The notes below the pieces were generated by a model. It did no database searches. It saw nothing but the letters and a program-made list of their open reading frames with translations, and was not told the origin of the DNA. A stretch of DNA of 38,934 nt from Mesorhizobium sp. ORS 3359 (GTDB lineage Bacteria > Pseudomonadota > Alphaproteobacteria > Rhizobiales > Rhizobiaceae). How positions within the stretch are numbered: the first letter of the stretch is position 1; each line of letters begins with the position of its first letter. The translations under genes were made by a program, and so were the position numbers. Location of the stretch: contig CCNC01000175.1 of NCBI GenBank assembly GCA_000824845.1, positions 1-38,934 of the forward strand, read 5' to 3'. Positions 8,054-16,276 of the stretch are shown here, piece by piece.

Positions 8054-8854
8054 TCAGCCGACCAATGCCAGCCTGGCCTGTGCCGGCGCGAACGGCCGGA
8101 TGCTGGTGCCGCCCCTCGTCATGGTGACGAAGCTCGATGGCGGGATCGCCTGCCAGTCGCCGCCGTCGCGGTCGAACGGTTCGGAGACGATGCAATGGCC
8201 GGCGCGCCTGGCGAAGGCGCCGGTGTAGAGCGTTGGCGCATGGTTGTCGGTGGCATAGCGAACAGCGTAGAGCGTTTCACCATCGGAGAAGGCGGCCGTC
8301 AGTTTCAGGGCCGGCTCGATGCCGGCGCGGCGCGAGGCTTCGACGACGCGGCCGGTTGCCCGCGACACGGCGCCTTGCGGGTCCGTCGCGAGCCCCTGGT
8401 CGATCATCAGCAGGAAAAAGAGCTCGGAATCGGTCGTGCCTTCGCGCTGGTCGAAGACTTCGTCGGAGAGCGAGTTCTCCAGCGCGCGACGGATCTTTTC
8501 GAAGCCGCCGATCTGACCGTTATGCATGAACGACCAGCGGCCGGAGATGAACGGGTGACAGTTCATGCGGCTGGTGGCGCCACCGGTCGACGCGCGGACA
8601 TGGGCAAGGAACAAGCCGGATTTGATCTGCCGGCAGAGGCTTTTCAGATTTGGATCTGACCAGGCCGGTAGGATGTCGCGATAGAGGCCGGGCTCCGGCC
8701 GGTCGCCATACCAGGCCAGACCAAAACCATCGCCATTGGTTGGCGACTTGGCTTCCTGGGCGCAATGGCTCTGGGCGATCAGCGAATGGCAGGGCGCGGT
8801 GATGATGTCTTCGAGGAAGACCGCTTCACCAAGATAGGCCGCCCACCGGCACAT
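8054..8854 (-). CDS. Class II glutamine amidotransferase, upstream tandem copy
   Basis: A 266-residue GATase type 2 protein of the YafJ/EgtC-like group with the same marks as its neighbour: MCRW with Cys2 nucleophile, DGFGLAWYG, LAHVRASTGGAT, NCHPF and MHNGQIGGF. By hand alignment it differs from the downstream copy at about 51 of 266 positions with no insertion or deletion; differences are concentrated in residues 10-45 and in the C-terminal third, while residues 50-120 around the active site are nearly unchanged. That suggests both copies are under selection for activity. It starts 15 bp after the stop codon of the DUF6356 gene, so the two are probably one transcript. The metabolic partner is unknown. 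Confidence 0.88.
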   Translation of the reverse strand: MCRWAAYLGEAVFLEDIITAPCHSLIAQSHCAQEAKSPTNGDGFGLAWYGDRPEPGLYRDILPAWSDPNLKSLCRQIKSGLFLAHVRASTGGATSRMNCHPFISGRWSFMHNGQIGGFEKIRRALENSLSDEVFDQREGTTDSELFFLLMIDQGLATDPQGAVSRATGRVVEASRRAGIEPALKLTAAFSDGETLYAVRYATDNHAPTLYTGAFARRAGHCIVSEPFDRDGGDWQAIPPSSFVTMTRGGTSIRPFAPAQARLALVG

Positions 8855-8869
8855 CGCTTTCCACCATTC

Positions 8870-9124
8870 CTAGGCGCGATCCATCAGAGCCTGGGGCTCC
8901 TTGACCGCGTGTGAGCCTCGATTGTGCGTGCGCTCATAGAGCTCGCGAACGACTCGGCTCGCCGTAGTTTCGAACAGAAATGGCAAGAAAGCGTGAACGA
9001 GCGCGGCGCCGGCCGCCATCGACAAGCGCGAGCAGAACCAGGCGGCAAAGACCATGTGGCCGAAATAGGTCTCGCCGACCTTGGCCGGGTGAGCGGTGAA
9101 GAGTGCCGTAAGCCTGGTCGTCAT
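8870..9124 (-). CDS. DUF6356 family small membrane protein
   Basis: An 84-residue protein beginning MTTRLTALFTAHPAKVGETYFGHMVFAAWF, with one hydrophobic stretch (about residues 20-48) and a charged C-terminal tail. This layout (AHP..VGE.Y..H, then a membrane helix, then a region with VRELYERT) is that of the DUF6356/capsule-associated small membrane proteins common in alphaproteobacteria; function is unknown. The open frame continues upstream to 9229, but the ATG at 9124 has a strong GGAGGG site 7 nt upstream. It is the first gene of the amidotransferase operon and is divergent from the Lrp-type regulator. Confidence 0.75.
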   Translation of the reverse strand: MTTRLTALFTAHPAKVGETYFGHMVFAAWFCSRLSMAAGAALVHAFLPFLFETTASRVVRELYERTHNRGSHAVKEPQALMDRA

Positions 9125-9221
9125 GGTTAACCCTCCTGCCGGGATGAGCCCCGATGGTGAGTAACGTGCCATAGGGCTTTGGTTCATCGGTCCCATTTCG
9201 TCCTTGCTTTTTGCTATTTTG

Positions 9222-9237
9222 TGGGACATTTATCCCA
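9222..9237. promoter_or_regulatory. Inverted repeat abutting the Lrp-type regulator start
   Basis: TGGGA (9222-9226) and TCCCA (9233-9237) are perfect 5-bp arms around a 6-nt AT-rich centre, ending one base before the ATG at 9239. There is no Shine-Dalgarno sequence in the usual place, so the repeat occupies the initiation region. A third TCCCA lies at 9191. An autoregulatory operator is plausible. Confidence 0.4.
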
Positions 9238-9238
9238 T

Positions 9239-9709
9239 ATGTCGACGGAACTCGATGCAATTGATCGAAGACTGCTGGCAGAACTGCAGCGCGACGGCAC
9301 GCTTTCCGTCGACCAGCTGTCGGAGCGGGTGGCGCTGTCGCGCAACGCCTGCTGGCGGCGGGTCAAACGGCTCGAGGATCACGGCATCATTACCGGCCGC
9401 GTCGCGCTGGTCGATGCCGAGAAGCTGGGGCTCGGCCTCCCCGTCTTCATCCTGATCCGCACCTCCAATCATGACCCGGACTGGCTGCAGAAATTCCGAG
9501 CGGCCGTGACCGGCTTTCCCGAGATCACAGGCGTCTACCGCATGTCGGGCGACCTCGATTATGTGCTGAGAGCCCGCGTCGCCGACGTGAAGGCCTATGA
9601 CCGCCTCTACCAGCGGCTGATCGCCAAGGTGGCATTGTCGGACGTCTCGGCTTCCTTCGTCATGGAGGAGATCAAGGAGACGACCATCGTGCCGGTGGAA
9701 CTGCGCTGA
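9239..9709 (+). CDS. Lrp/AsnC family transcriptional regulator
   Basis: A 156-residue regulator with the standard two-part architecture. Residues 1-60 are an HTH of the AsnC type (LDAIDRRLLAELQRDG, then LSERVALSRNACWRRVKRLEDHGII). Residues 70-150 form the RAM/ligand-binding domain (VFILIRTSNHD, then FPEITGVYRMSGDLDYVLRARVAD). These proteins form octamers and usually respond to amino acids. The start at the ATG 9239 is chosen because the HTH begins directly there; an upstream extension to 9179 carries no family similarity. It is divergent from the DUF6356-amidotransferase operon, which is a natural target, and the short inverted repeat at its start suggests self-control. Confidence 0.92.
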   Translation: MSTELDAIDRRLLAELQRDGTLSVDQLSERVALSRNACWRRVKRLEDHGIITGRVALVDAEKLGLGLPVFILIRTSNHDPDWLQKFRAAVTGFPEITGVYRMSGDLDYVLRARVADVKAYDRLYQRLIAKVALSDVSASFVMEEIKETTIVPVELR

Positions 9710-9926
9710 GGTAGCCAAGGCCTCTTCGTCCCACGGGCGGAGCGTGGACCCGAGGATGACGAGGTGATGAGCGTTCTCGCCAATCGCCGAATGAGCATTT
9801 CCACCAGCGCAACGATCTTGTCGTCTTCGCTGGAAAGCGAAGTCATCGTGACGCCTCAAAGAAAGCCTTGGATAGCGTCACGGTCGAGTTGACCGAATCG
9901 GCATTCGCTCCCATAGGAATGGGCTC

Positions 9927-10412
9927 ATGCGCACGGCTGTCCATCCTTCCTCCGTCATCGGCCCCACCGTCGGTTTCGTCAGGCTTCCGCATGGCGAAGG
10001 CCTGCCTCTGCCGGCCTATGAAAGCGCGGGCGCCGCCGGCATGGATCTGCGGGCCGCGGTGCCGGAAGACCGGCCGCTGCTCATCCTGCCGGGGAAACGC
10101 GCGCTGGTACCGACTGGGCTTGTCCTGGAAATCCCGGAAGGCATGGAAGGCCAGGTGCGGCCACGCTCGGGCCTCGCCTTCAAGCATGGCCTCACGGTCC
10201 TCAACTCGCCCGGCACCGTCGACAGCGATTATCGCGGCGAGGTGAAGGTGCTGCTGGTCAATCTCGGCGATGAGGATTTCGCGGTGACGCGCGGCATGCG
10301 CATCGCCCAGATCGTCTTCGCCGCCGTGACCCAGATCACGGTCGAGGAGCGGGCACTCGCCGGCGGCACGACGCGCGGCGCCGGCGGTTTCGGGTCCACC
10401 GGCACCGCCTAA
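9927..10412 (+). CDS. dut: dUTP diphosphatase (dUTPase)
   Basis: A 161-residue trimeric dUTPase that converts dUTP to dUMP and pyrophosphate, keeping uracil out of DNA and supplying dTMP synthesis. All five family motifs are visible: AGMDL with the catalytic-metal Asp40; PRSGLA at 79-84; GTVDSDYRGE at 96-105, containing the catalytic water-activating Asp; RIAQ near 125-128; and the P-loop-like RGAGGFGSTG at 150-159. Length is normal. It appears monocistronic; the upstream 217 bp to the Lrp gene contain no gene I recognise. Confidence 0.97.
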   Translation: MRTAVHPSSVIGPTVGFVRLPHGEGLPLPAYESAGAAGMDLRAAVPEDRPLLILPGKRALVPTGLVLEIPEGMEGQVRPRSGLAFKHGLTVLNSPGTVDSDYRGEVKVLLVNLGDEDFAVTRGMRIAQIVFAAVTQITVEERALAGGTTRGAGGFGSTGTA

Positions 10413-10562
10413 TGCTGGGTCGTATTTTAATCACCTTGAACCATTCTGCCGGGTGAATTCGAGCCAATTCCTTCGCCCTTCGGACTTGGCCGTGCTACCA
10501 GCACGACCTGCGCCGAAGAGCTCGACCTTGACCCGAATTCCCTCCGACAGAATTGCTTCAAT

Positions 10563-11234
10563 ATGACTGAAATACTATCCATTCCAAAACTGGTCATTTT
10601 CGACTGCGACGGGATCCTGGTCGACACGGAAAACCTTGCCAATCGGCGCCTCGCCGAATGGCTGAGCGCCGCCGGCTTTACGACGAACTTCGAATACTGC
10701 CGAAAGCACTTCTCCGGCCGCAGCATGGTCTCGGTGCAAAAAGAGATCGAAGAGGCGACCGAGGTCAGGCTCGGCGCCGACTTCGTCGAGCGCTGGAATG
10801 CCGGCCTGCCGGATCTTTTTTCGCACGGCGTAGAGGCGATCCCTTATGTGCGTGAGTTCGTCGAAGCAGTCCGCGCGGCCGGCATCGCCTATTGCGTCGC
10901 CTCCTCGGCTCGGGTCTCGAAAATGCACATCACGCTCGGCCAAACCGGGCTTTTGCCGCTGTTCGAGCACGCCATGTTCTCCTCGACCATGGTCGGGCGC
11001 GGCAAGCCGTTCCCGGACCTCTTCCTGCATGCGGCCAAGACGGTGGGCTTCGCGCCGGCCGACTGCATCGTCATCGAGGACAGTGTCGCGGGAACGCAAG
11101 CCGGCATTGCGGCCGGCATGCGGGTGTTCTCCTATTACGCCGATCCGCTCTCAGACCGAGAGGGCCTGGCGGCGGCCGGCGGCATCCTGTTCGACGACAT
11201 GCGGGAACTTGCCGGCCTGGTGCCGATCCGCTGA
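10563..11234 (+). CDS. HAD superfamily phosphatase (HAD-IA)
   Basis: A 223-residue haloacid dehalogenase-type hydrolase. Motif I is FDCDGILVDTE with nucleophile Asp14 and acid/base Asp16; motif II is the SSARVSKM segment; motif III is the Lys in GRGKPFPDLF; motif IV is IVIEDSVAG. The helical cap between motifs I and II is of the C1 type found in beta-phosphoglucomutases and phosphoglycolate/sugar-phosphate phosphatases. Substrate cannot be set from sequence. The ATG at 10563 has no clear Shine-Dalgarno sequence, yet the catalytic motif is only 12 residues away, so an alternative internal start is excluded. Confidence 0.9.
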   Translation: MTEILSIPKLVIFDCDGILVDTENLANRRLAEWLSAAGFTTNFEYCRKHFSGRSMVSVQKEIEEATEVRLGADFVERWNAGLPDLFSHGVEAIPYVREFVEAVRAAGIAYCVASSARVSKMHITLGQTGLLPLFEHAMFSSTMVGRGKPFPDLFLHAAKTVGFAPADCIVIEDSVAGTQAGIAAGMRVFSYYADPLSDREGLAAAGGILFDDMRELAGLVPIR

Positions 11235-11288
11235 TCGGCTGCACGCTTCAGGACTCCGTGCTAGCGTGCGGCTCCGGGGGTGTTTTCG

Positions 11289-12143
11289 ATGATTTCCATT
11301 CTATCCCGTCTCATGCTCGCCTGCCTGTTGCTGCTTTCCATATGGACGGTCGCGCGGGCCCAGGCCGTCGGCTTTCCGGAACTAAGCAGCACCATTCCCG
11401 GGCATCAGGACGTCACCTATTTCGACCTTGCCAAAATGATCGTGCCTGACCTCCAGGCCGGCGACGACGGTTTCTACAAGGGCAGCGCGCCGATCGAGAT
11501 GCGTGACATCCTCGGCGGCAACGATGGCGGATCACCGCCCGAAACCATCAACCTGCCGAATGCTGCGGTGCTGGCCATCAAGGCCGGCGGCAAGGAGCGT
11601 CTGACGATGCTTCTCGACCTCGGCCAGGCCCAAGACAGCGCCGAGGGATTTGCCGTGCTGGCGCTCTACGACCTCACCGGCAAGCCGAAGCTGCTCGACG
11701 CCGTCAATGTCGGAACCGACCAGAGCACTTATTTTCGCGATCCGGGAAAGCTCGCGATCGGTCCCGGCGACGACGCGCTCATTACCATGAGCACGCATTT
11801 CAATTCGAACCAGGGCTATGTCGGCACGATCCTGATCCTGGTCCGCAACGATCGCTTCGAACCGATCGACCAGATCAACACATTCGACGAAAATGTCTGC
11901 GCCTACAAACGCACTCAGGACCTTTCCTTCCAGACGCACGGAAGTGGAAAGCCGTATGCCGCGATCAGGGTGACCGTGACCGACGCCACCAAGGCCAGCG
12001 GTGAAAGCTGCGAGGAGCCGGCGCCCAAGGCAGTCTCGCACGACATTTCCGTCACCTATCACTGGAACAAGAAAACGTCGCGCTACGTGGCGGATTCAGA
12101 TGCCTTCAAACGTTTGTCAGCAGAGAACGAGAAACGCTTCTGA
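11289..12143 (+). CDS. Secreted protein of unknown function
   Basis: A 284-residue protein with a Sec signal peptide: MISILSRL, a long Leu-rich core and a probable cleavage after ARA or AQA near residues 23-25. The mature part looks like a beta-rich periplasmic domain, with repeated strand-like segments (RLTMLLDLG, FAVLALYDLTG, YVGTILILVRNDRF) and two Cys that might form a disulfide. I recognise no family. The open frame begins with a GTG at 11280; the ATG at 11289, preceded by a G-rich run, is preferred. It follows the HAD gene by 54 bp on the same strand, so the two may be co-transcribed, but nothing links them functionally. Confidence 0.75.
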   Translation: MISILSRLMLACLLLLSIWTVARAQAVGFPELSSTIPGHQDVTYFDLAKMIVPDLQAGDDGFYKGSAPIEMRDILGGNDGGSPPETINLPNAAVLAIKAGGKERLTMLLDLGQAQDSAEGFAVLALYDLTGKPKLLDAVNVGTDQSTYFRDPGKLAIGPGDDALITMSTHFNSNQGYVGTILILVRNDRFEPIDQINTFDENVCAYKRTQDLSFQTHGSGKPYAAIRVTVTDATKASGESCEEPAPKAVSHDISVTYHWNKKTSRYVADSDAFKRLSAENEKRF

Positions 12144-12222
12144 TCCAAGCGCATTCGTTTGCCCGGGTCGAACGGCCGCGATAAATTCCTCGCAGGACCC
12201 CGCTCATGATTGAGGACTCGCC

Positions 12223-13035
12223 ATGGACAAGGGCAAGATTTTTCGCGATCTGCATGCCTCCACCTTCGTCATGCCCAACCCTTGGGACATAGGCACGACC
12301 AAGCTTCTCGCCTCCTTCGGCTTCAAGGCGCTGGCCACGACCAGCGCCGGCTTCGCCTTCTCGCGCGGCCTGCCGGACGGCGCCGTGACCTTCGAGGCCA
12401 TGATCCACCATTGTCGCGACGTGACCGCGGCAACCGACCTGCCGGTTTCAGCCGATCTGGAGCGCGGCAAGGGAGACAGCCCCGAGCAGGCCGCCGAAAC
12501 CATCTTCGCGGCGGAAGCCGCCGGGCTCGCCGGCTGCTCGATCGAGGACCACACGGGCGACCCCGCCAACCCGATCTACGATTTCTCGCTGGCAACCGAA
12601 CGCGTCGCGGCCGCCGTCGAGGCGGCCCGGGCGCTCAAGCACGATTTCGTCTTCACCGCGCGAGCCGAGAATTTCCTTTGGGGCAAGACCGACCTCGACG
12701 ACACGATCAAGCGGCTGCAGGCCTTCGAGAAAGCCGGCGCCGACGTGCTTTATGCGCCGGGGATAGGCGACGTGGACATGGTGCGCACCATCTGCTCGTC
12801 GGTGAGCCGGCCCGTCAATGTGATGGCCCGCCCCGGTTTCACCGTCGCCGACCTTGCCATGGCCGGCGTCAAGCGCATCTCGCTCGGGCCGTGGCTGACC
12901 AATTTCGCCTATGGCATGCTGGAGACTGCGGCGCGCGAAATCCAGCAGGACGGCACTTTCGGCTTCACCCGGGCGGCGATGCCGTTCGGCAAGCTGCAGG
13001 CGCTGTTCCGCGGCGGCGCGGCCGAGCAGGACTAG
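12223..13035 (+). CDS. Isocitrate lyase/PEP mutase-like enzyme
   Basis: A 270-residue TIM-barrel protein of the isocitrate lyase/phosphoenolpyruvate mutase superfamily. Visible marks are the N-terminal VMPNPWDIGTTKLLASFGFKALATTSAG, the metal-site strand VSADLERGKGD, the acidic motif GCSIEDHTGD and the strand FVFTARAENFLWG. It lacks the KKCGH motif of true isocitrate lyase and is too short for it, so it is one of the small 'ICL/PEPM family' proteins, often carbon-carbon lyases acting on oxalacetate- or methylisocitrate-like acids; the substrate is unknown. Its TAG stop overlaps the TAG stop of the convergent EI24 gene within one CTAG tetramer. Confidence 0.87.
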   Translation: MDKGKIFRDLHASTFVMPNPWDIGTTKLLASFGFKALATTSAGFAFSRGLPDGAVTFEAMIHHCRDVTAATDLPVSADLERGKGDSPEQAAETIFAAEAAGLAGCSIEDHTGDPANPIYDFSLATERVAAAVEAARALKHDFVFTARAENFLWGKTDLDDTIKRLQAFEKAGADVLYAPGIGDVDMVRTICSSVSRPVNVMARPGFTVADLAMAGVKRISLGPWLTNFAYGMLETAAREIQQDGTFGFTRAAMPFGKLQALFRGGAAEQD

Positions 13036-13727
13036 ACCGGGCCCCGCGCCGAAACCGCCTTGTGCAGATGCACCATCATGGCGGCCGCGAATAGCGGGGT
13101 CACAAGGTTGAGCAGCGGCACGGCGAGGAACACGGCGATGACCAGTCCAGCCAGGAACACCGTGCCGGCATGTTTGCGGCGCAGCGCCTTGGCCTCTGCC
13201 TCGGGGCGAAAACGCATGGCGGCGAATTCGAAGAACTCGCGGCCGAGCAGATAGCCGTTGACGATGAAGAAGGCTGCAATGTTGACGCCTGGCACCAGAA
13301 GCAAAAGCAACGCGACGATGTTGCCGAGGACGACCACGCCGAAGAATTTGATGGCGAGCACAAGCGAATGCAGCACCGGCACGGCGCGGCCGGGCGGATC
13401 GTCGGGATAGTCGGTGCGCTCGACCACTTCGGCGATATCGTCGAGGAACAGGCCGGCAACGATCGCCGTCACAGGCGCGATGAGCAAGGCCAATCCCACG
13501 GCCAGGACGATGCCGGCAACGATGCCGCCCAGCCACCCGGCCCAGGACGGCAGGCCCGGGAGCAGCGTCTGCAGCCATGGCCAGGCCAGCCATTCGAGCA
13601 GGCTCTCCAGGCCGGCCCACAGCGCCAGCAGAGCGAGCAGCGTCAGCCCCAGCGTCTTGAGGAAGACGGAGCGGAATTCAGGCGAGAACAGTTGGTTGGC
13701 GGCGGCGCGGGCAGCATCTAGGATCAC
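13032..13727 (-). CDS. EI24 domain membrane protein (CysZ-like)
   Basis: A 231-residue inner-membrane protein of the EI24/CysZ group. Hydrophobic segments occur near the start (TLGLTLLALLALWAGL), the middle (GGIVAGIVLAVGLALLIAPV and VVVLGNIVALLLLLVPGVNI) and the end (VFLAGLVIAVFLAVPLLNLV). The family motif region FFIVNGYLLGREFFEFAAMR precedes the last segment and matches the EI24 pattern. E. coli CysZ imports sulfate; orthology to it is not claimed. I prefer the GTG at 13727 (GAGGGG about 12 nt upstream), which starts just before the conserved helix; the frame is open to 13799. The gene is convergent with, and shares its stop tetramer with, the ICL-like gene. Confidence 0.85.
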   Translation of the reverse strand: MILDAARAAANQLFSPEFRSVFLKTLGLTLLALLALWAGLESLLEWLAWPWLQTLLPGLPSWAGWLGGIVAGIVLAVGLALLIAPVTAIVAGLFLDDIAEVVERTDYPDDPPGRAVPVLHSLVLAIKFFGVVVLGNIVALLLLLVPGVNIAAFFIVNGYLLGREFFEFAAMRFRPEAEAKALRRKHAGTVFLAGLVIAVFLAVPLLNLVTPLFAAAMMVHLHKAVSARGPV

Positions 13728-13820
13728 GGCGGGTGCAGACCCCTCATCGAGAAACGACGCCCCCGAGATAGGCGGCGAGGAAGAGCGGCGCAACTGCAAG
13801 GGGAGACCGTCGCCCGGCCT

Positions 13821-14732
13821 TCACGCTTTTCCCGGGATCGCTCCTGCCTGCCTGGTCGGAATGGTCATTGCCGCAACGCCTGCGACGACGAAACCCATGC
13901 CGACCCAGGCGGCCGGCCCCAGGCTTTCGCCCAGGAAGACGGCGCCGATGCCGACGCCGATCGGCACCCGCAGATAGGCCTGCGAAGTGGTGCCGACCGA
14001 GCCCAGCGTGTGGATCAAGCGGAAATAGATGACGAAGGCCAGCGCGGTTGAGAAGACCGACAGGCCGAGCAGGGCCAGGATCGATGCGACCGACGGCGCA
14101 AGCGTCCATGGCCGGTCGACGATCAGGCTGAGCGGCACGAGCATCACCGCGCCGCAAAGCATCGAACCCGCGGCGGGGATCATCGGATCGAGGCCCTTGA
14201 AGCCGCGGCCGAAGATTGCCGCTCCGGCATAGGAGACCGTCGCGACGACGATCGCAAGCTGCGCCCACATTTGACGGCCAAGCCCGCCAAGCGCCTCCGT
14301 GCCGATGATGAGGCAGATGCCGACGATGCCAGCCCCGACGCCGACGAGCTTGCGCACCGTGACGGGCTCATGGCGCGTGATCAAGGCCGTCAGCAGGAAA
14401 GTGAAGATAGGCGATGTCGCGTTGAGGATGGTGGCGAGGCCGGCATCCACCGATCGTTCGGCGGCGGCGATCAGGGTGAAGGGCACGACGCTGTTGAGGC
14501 AGGCCTGGAAAGCGAACCGACGCCATGTTGCCGCATCGGCAGGCATGGCAAGGCCGCGCCAGCGGATGACGCTGAGCAGAATGGCCCCGGCGATCAGCGT
14601 CCGGGCGGCGATGAAGGTAACAGGCGGGATCGTCTCGACGCCGATCTTGATGAAGGTGTAGGAGGCGCCCCACAGCACCGCAAGAGCGCCGAGCAGCGCG
14701 AGGTCGGTGGACATTTCGGTCTTTTCGGACAT
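13821..14732 (-). CDS. DMT family (EamA) transporter
   Basis: A 303-residue inner-membrane protein with ten predicted transmembrane helices in two EamA repeats. Repeat one runs from LALLGALAVLWGASYTFIKIGVETIPP to VTVRKLVGVGAGIVGICLI. Repeat two starts at LAIVVATVSYAGAAIFGRG and ends with AWVGMGFVVAGVAAMTIP. The family exports amino acids, metabolites or drugs by proton exchange; the substrate is unknown. The frame extends 77 codons upstream, but the ATG at 14732 has a perfect GGGAGG site 5 nt upstream and matches the family N-terminus. It is divergent from the PfkB kinase across 267 bp. Confidence 0.92.
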   Translation of the reverse strand: MSEKTEMSTDLALLGALAVLWGASYTFIKIGVETIPPVTFIAARTLIAGAILLSVIRWRGLAMPADAATWRRFAFQACLNSVVPFTLIAAAERSVDAGLATILNATSPIFTFLLTALITRHEPVTVRKLVGVGAGIVGICLIIGTEALGGLGRQMWAQLAIVVATVSYAGAAIFGRGFKGLDPMIPAAGSMLCGAVMLVPLSLIVDRPWTLAPSVASILALLGLSVFSTALAFVIYFRLIHTLGSVGTTSQAYLRVPIGVGIGAVFLGESLGPAAWVGMGFVVAGVAAMTIPTRQAGAIPGKA

Positions 14733-14999
14733 TTCGGCCTCCCGTTGCGGAACGATCCGCTTGTAGCTCACCGCGTCGCAAAGACGTTTCGATTGCGGCG
14801 GAACCGTAGTCGCCGGCGCTGCCGCTGATATGAGCCAGTTTCGATGCGAACGCTGCAGCAGCCGGCGAACAATCGGCGCCGAGATCGGCGCCACCGAAGG
14901 CGACGGTGATTTTCGGGGTAGGCAAAGCAGCGGCAACTCGCTAGACCCGCGCCCGGCCGGCATGCCAGATAGCCGGGGTGGTTCTTGGCGGAGATTTTG

Positions 15000-15992
15000 A
15001 TGCCGGAATATGACGTGCTTTGCATCGGCAATGCCATTGTCGACATCATCGCGCAGTGCGACGAGGCTTTTCTCGAGACCAACGGCATCATCAAGGGGGC
15101 GATGAACCTCATCGACGCCAGGCGCGCCGAATTGCTCTACAGCCGCATGGGACCGGCGATCGAAGCTTCCGGCGGCAGCGCCGGCAACACGGCGGCCGGC
15201 GTCGCCAGCCTCGGCGGACGAGCCGCCTTCTTCGGCAAGGTGTCGAACGACGCGCTAGGCGAAATCTACACGCACGACATCCACGCCCAGGGGGTGGCCT
15301 TCGACACCAGGCCGCTCGCTGGCCAGCCGCCGACCGCACGCTCGATGATCTTCGTCACGCCCGACGGCGAGCGTTCGATGAACACCTATCTCGGCGCCTG
15401 CGTCGAGCTGGGGCCCGAGGATGTCGAGGCCGACAAGGCGTCCGGCGCCAGGGTGACCTATTTCGAGGGGTATCTGTGGGATCCGCCGCGCGCCAAGGAG
15501 GCCATCCGCCAGACGGCGAAGCTGGCACACGCCGCGGGCCGCGAAGTGTCGATGACGCTGTCGGATTCCTTTTGCGTCGACCGCTATCGCGACGAGTTCC
15601 TCGAGCTGATGCGCTCAGGCACCGTGGACATCGTCTTTGCCAACAGCCACGAGATCAAGTCGCTCTACCAGACCGCTTCCTTCGAGGAGGCGCTCGACGC
15701 CATCCGCAAGGACTGCAAAATAGCTGCCGTCACCCGTTCCGAAAAAGGTTCGGTGATCGTGCGCGGCGACGAGACCGTCACCATCGAGGCGACGAAGATC
15801 AAGGAATTGGTCGATACGACCGGCGCCGGCGACCTCTATGCCGCCGGCTTCCTTTATGGCTACACGACCGGACGCAGCCTCAAGGATTGCGGCGACCTCG
15901 GCTCGCTGGCCGCCGGCTTGGTGATCCAGCAGATCGGACCGCGCCCGCGCCAGAACCTGCGTCGCGAGGCGGAGCAGGCAGGACTGCTTTAG
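15000..15992 (+). CDS. PfkB family kinase, adenosine kinase-like
   Basis: A 330-residue ribokinase/PfkB fold kinase. The N-terminal DVLCIGNAIVDIIA, the Gly-rich substrate region SGGSAGNTAAGVASLGG, and the PfkB signature 2 DTTGAGDLYAAGFLYG with catalytic Asp278 and the TGAG anion hole (274-277) are all present. The overall layout, including GPEDVEADK and the ATP-site strand VTRSEKGSVIV, is that of alphaproteobacterial proteins annotated as adenosine kinases, which phosphorylate adenosine to AMP with ATP; a sugar substrate cannot be excluded. I chose the ATG at 15000, which has GGAG 5 nt upstream, over a TTG at 14985. Confidence 0.9.
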   Translation: MPEYDVLCIGNAIVDIIAQCDEAFLETNGIIKGAMNLIDARRAELLYSRMGPAIEASGGSAGNTAAGVASLGGRAAFFGKVSNDALGEIYTHDIHAQGVAFDTRPLAGQPPTARSMIFVTPDGERSMNTYLGACVELGPEDVEADKASGARVTYFEGYLWDPPRAKEAIRQTAKLAHAAGREVSMTLSDSFCVDRYRDEFLELMRSGTVDIVFANSHEIKSLYQTASFEEALDAIRKDCKIAAVTRSEKGSVIVRGDETVTIEATKIKELVDTTGAGDLYAAGFLYGYTTGRSLKDCGDLGSLAAGLVIQQIGPRPRQNLRREAEQAGLL

Positions 15993-16276
15993 GCCCACCA
16001 GTAGGGCAAATCGCACAAGAGCGCCGTACCCTTGGGTCATCGCGGGCAGGCTCGGAACCGGCCTGTTTGTCGCGCCCCTGTCACAGAGCGCTCCTACACG
16101 CAAAGATAGGGCGTTCCGCGACTGACATTTCGGCACGCCAGACCAGGGGTGTGAAGAGATGCAAGCCAGCAACCTGCCGGGCCGCGGCGTCCATTGCTGC
16201 CGCAATCTGTGCTTTCCGCGATAGAATTTCAGCAGCCGCCGGCGTCTGGGAGGAGCGCGGGCCACAAGACGAACGC

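Noticed and set aside
7102..8854. The amidotransferase pair as part of an ergothioneine or purine pathway
   Set aside because: EgtC and PurF homologues share the fold, but no egtB/egtD or purine genes are adjacent, so the pathway cannot be assigned.
13032..13035. Overlapping stop codons of convergent genes (CTAG) as a possible regulatory feature
   Set aside because: The tetramer makes TAG on both strands; such compact convergent ends are common in dense genomes and no hairpin is present.
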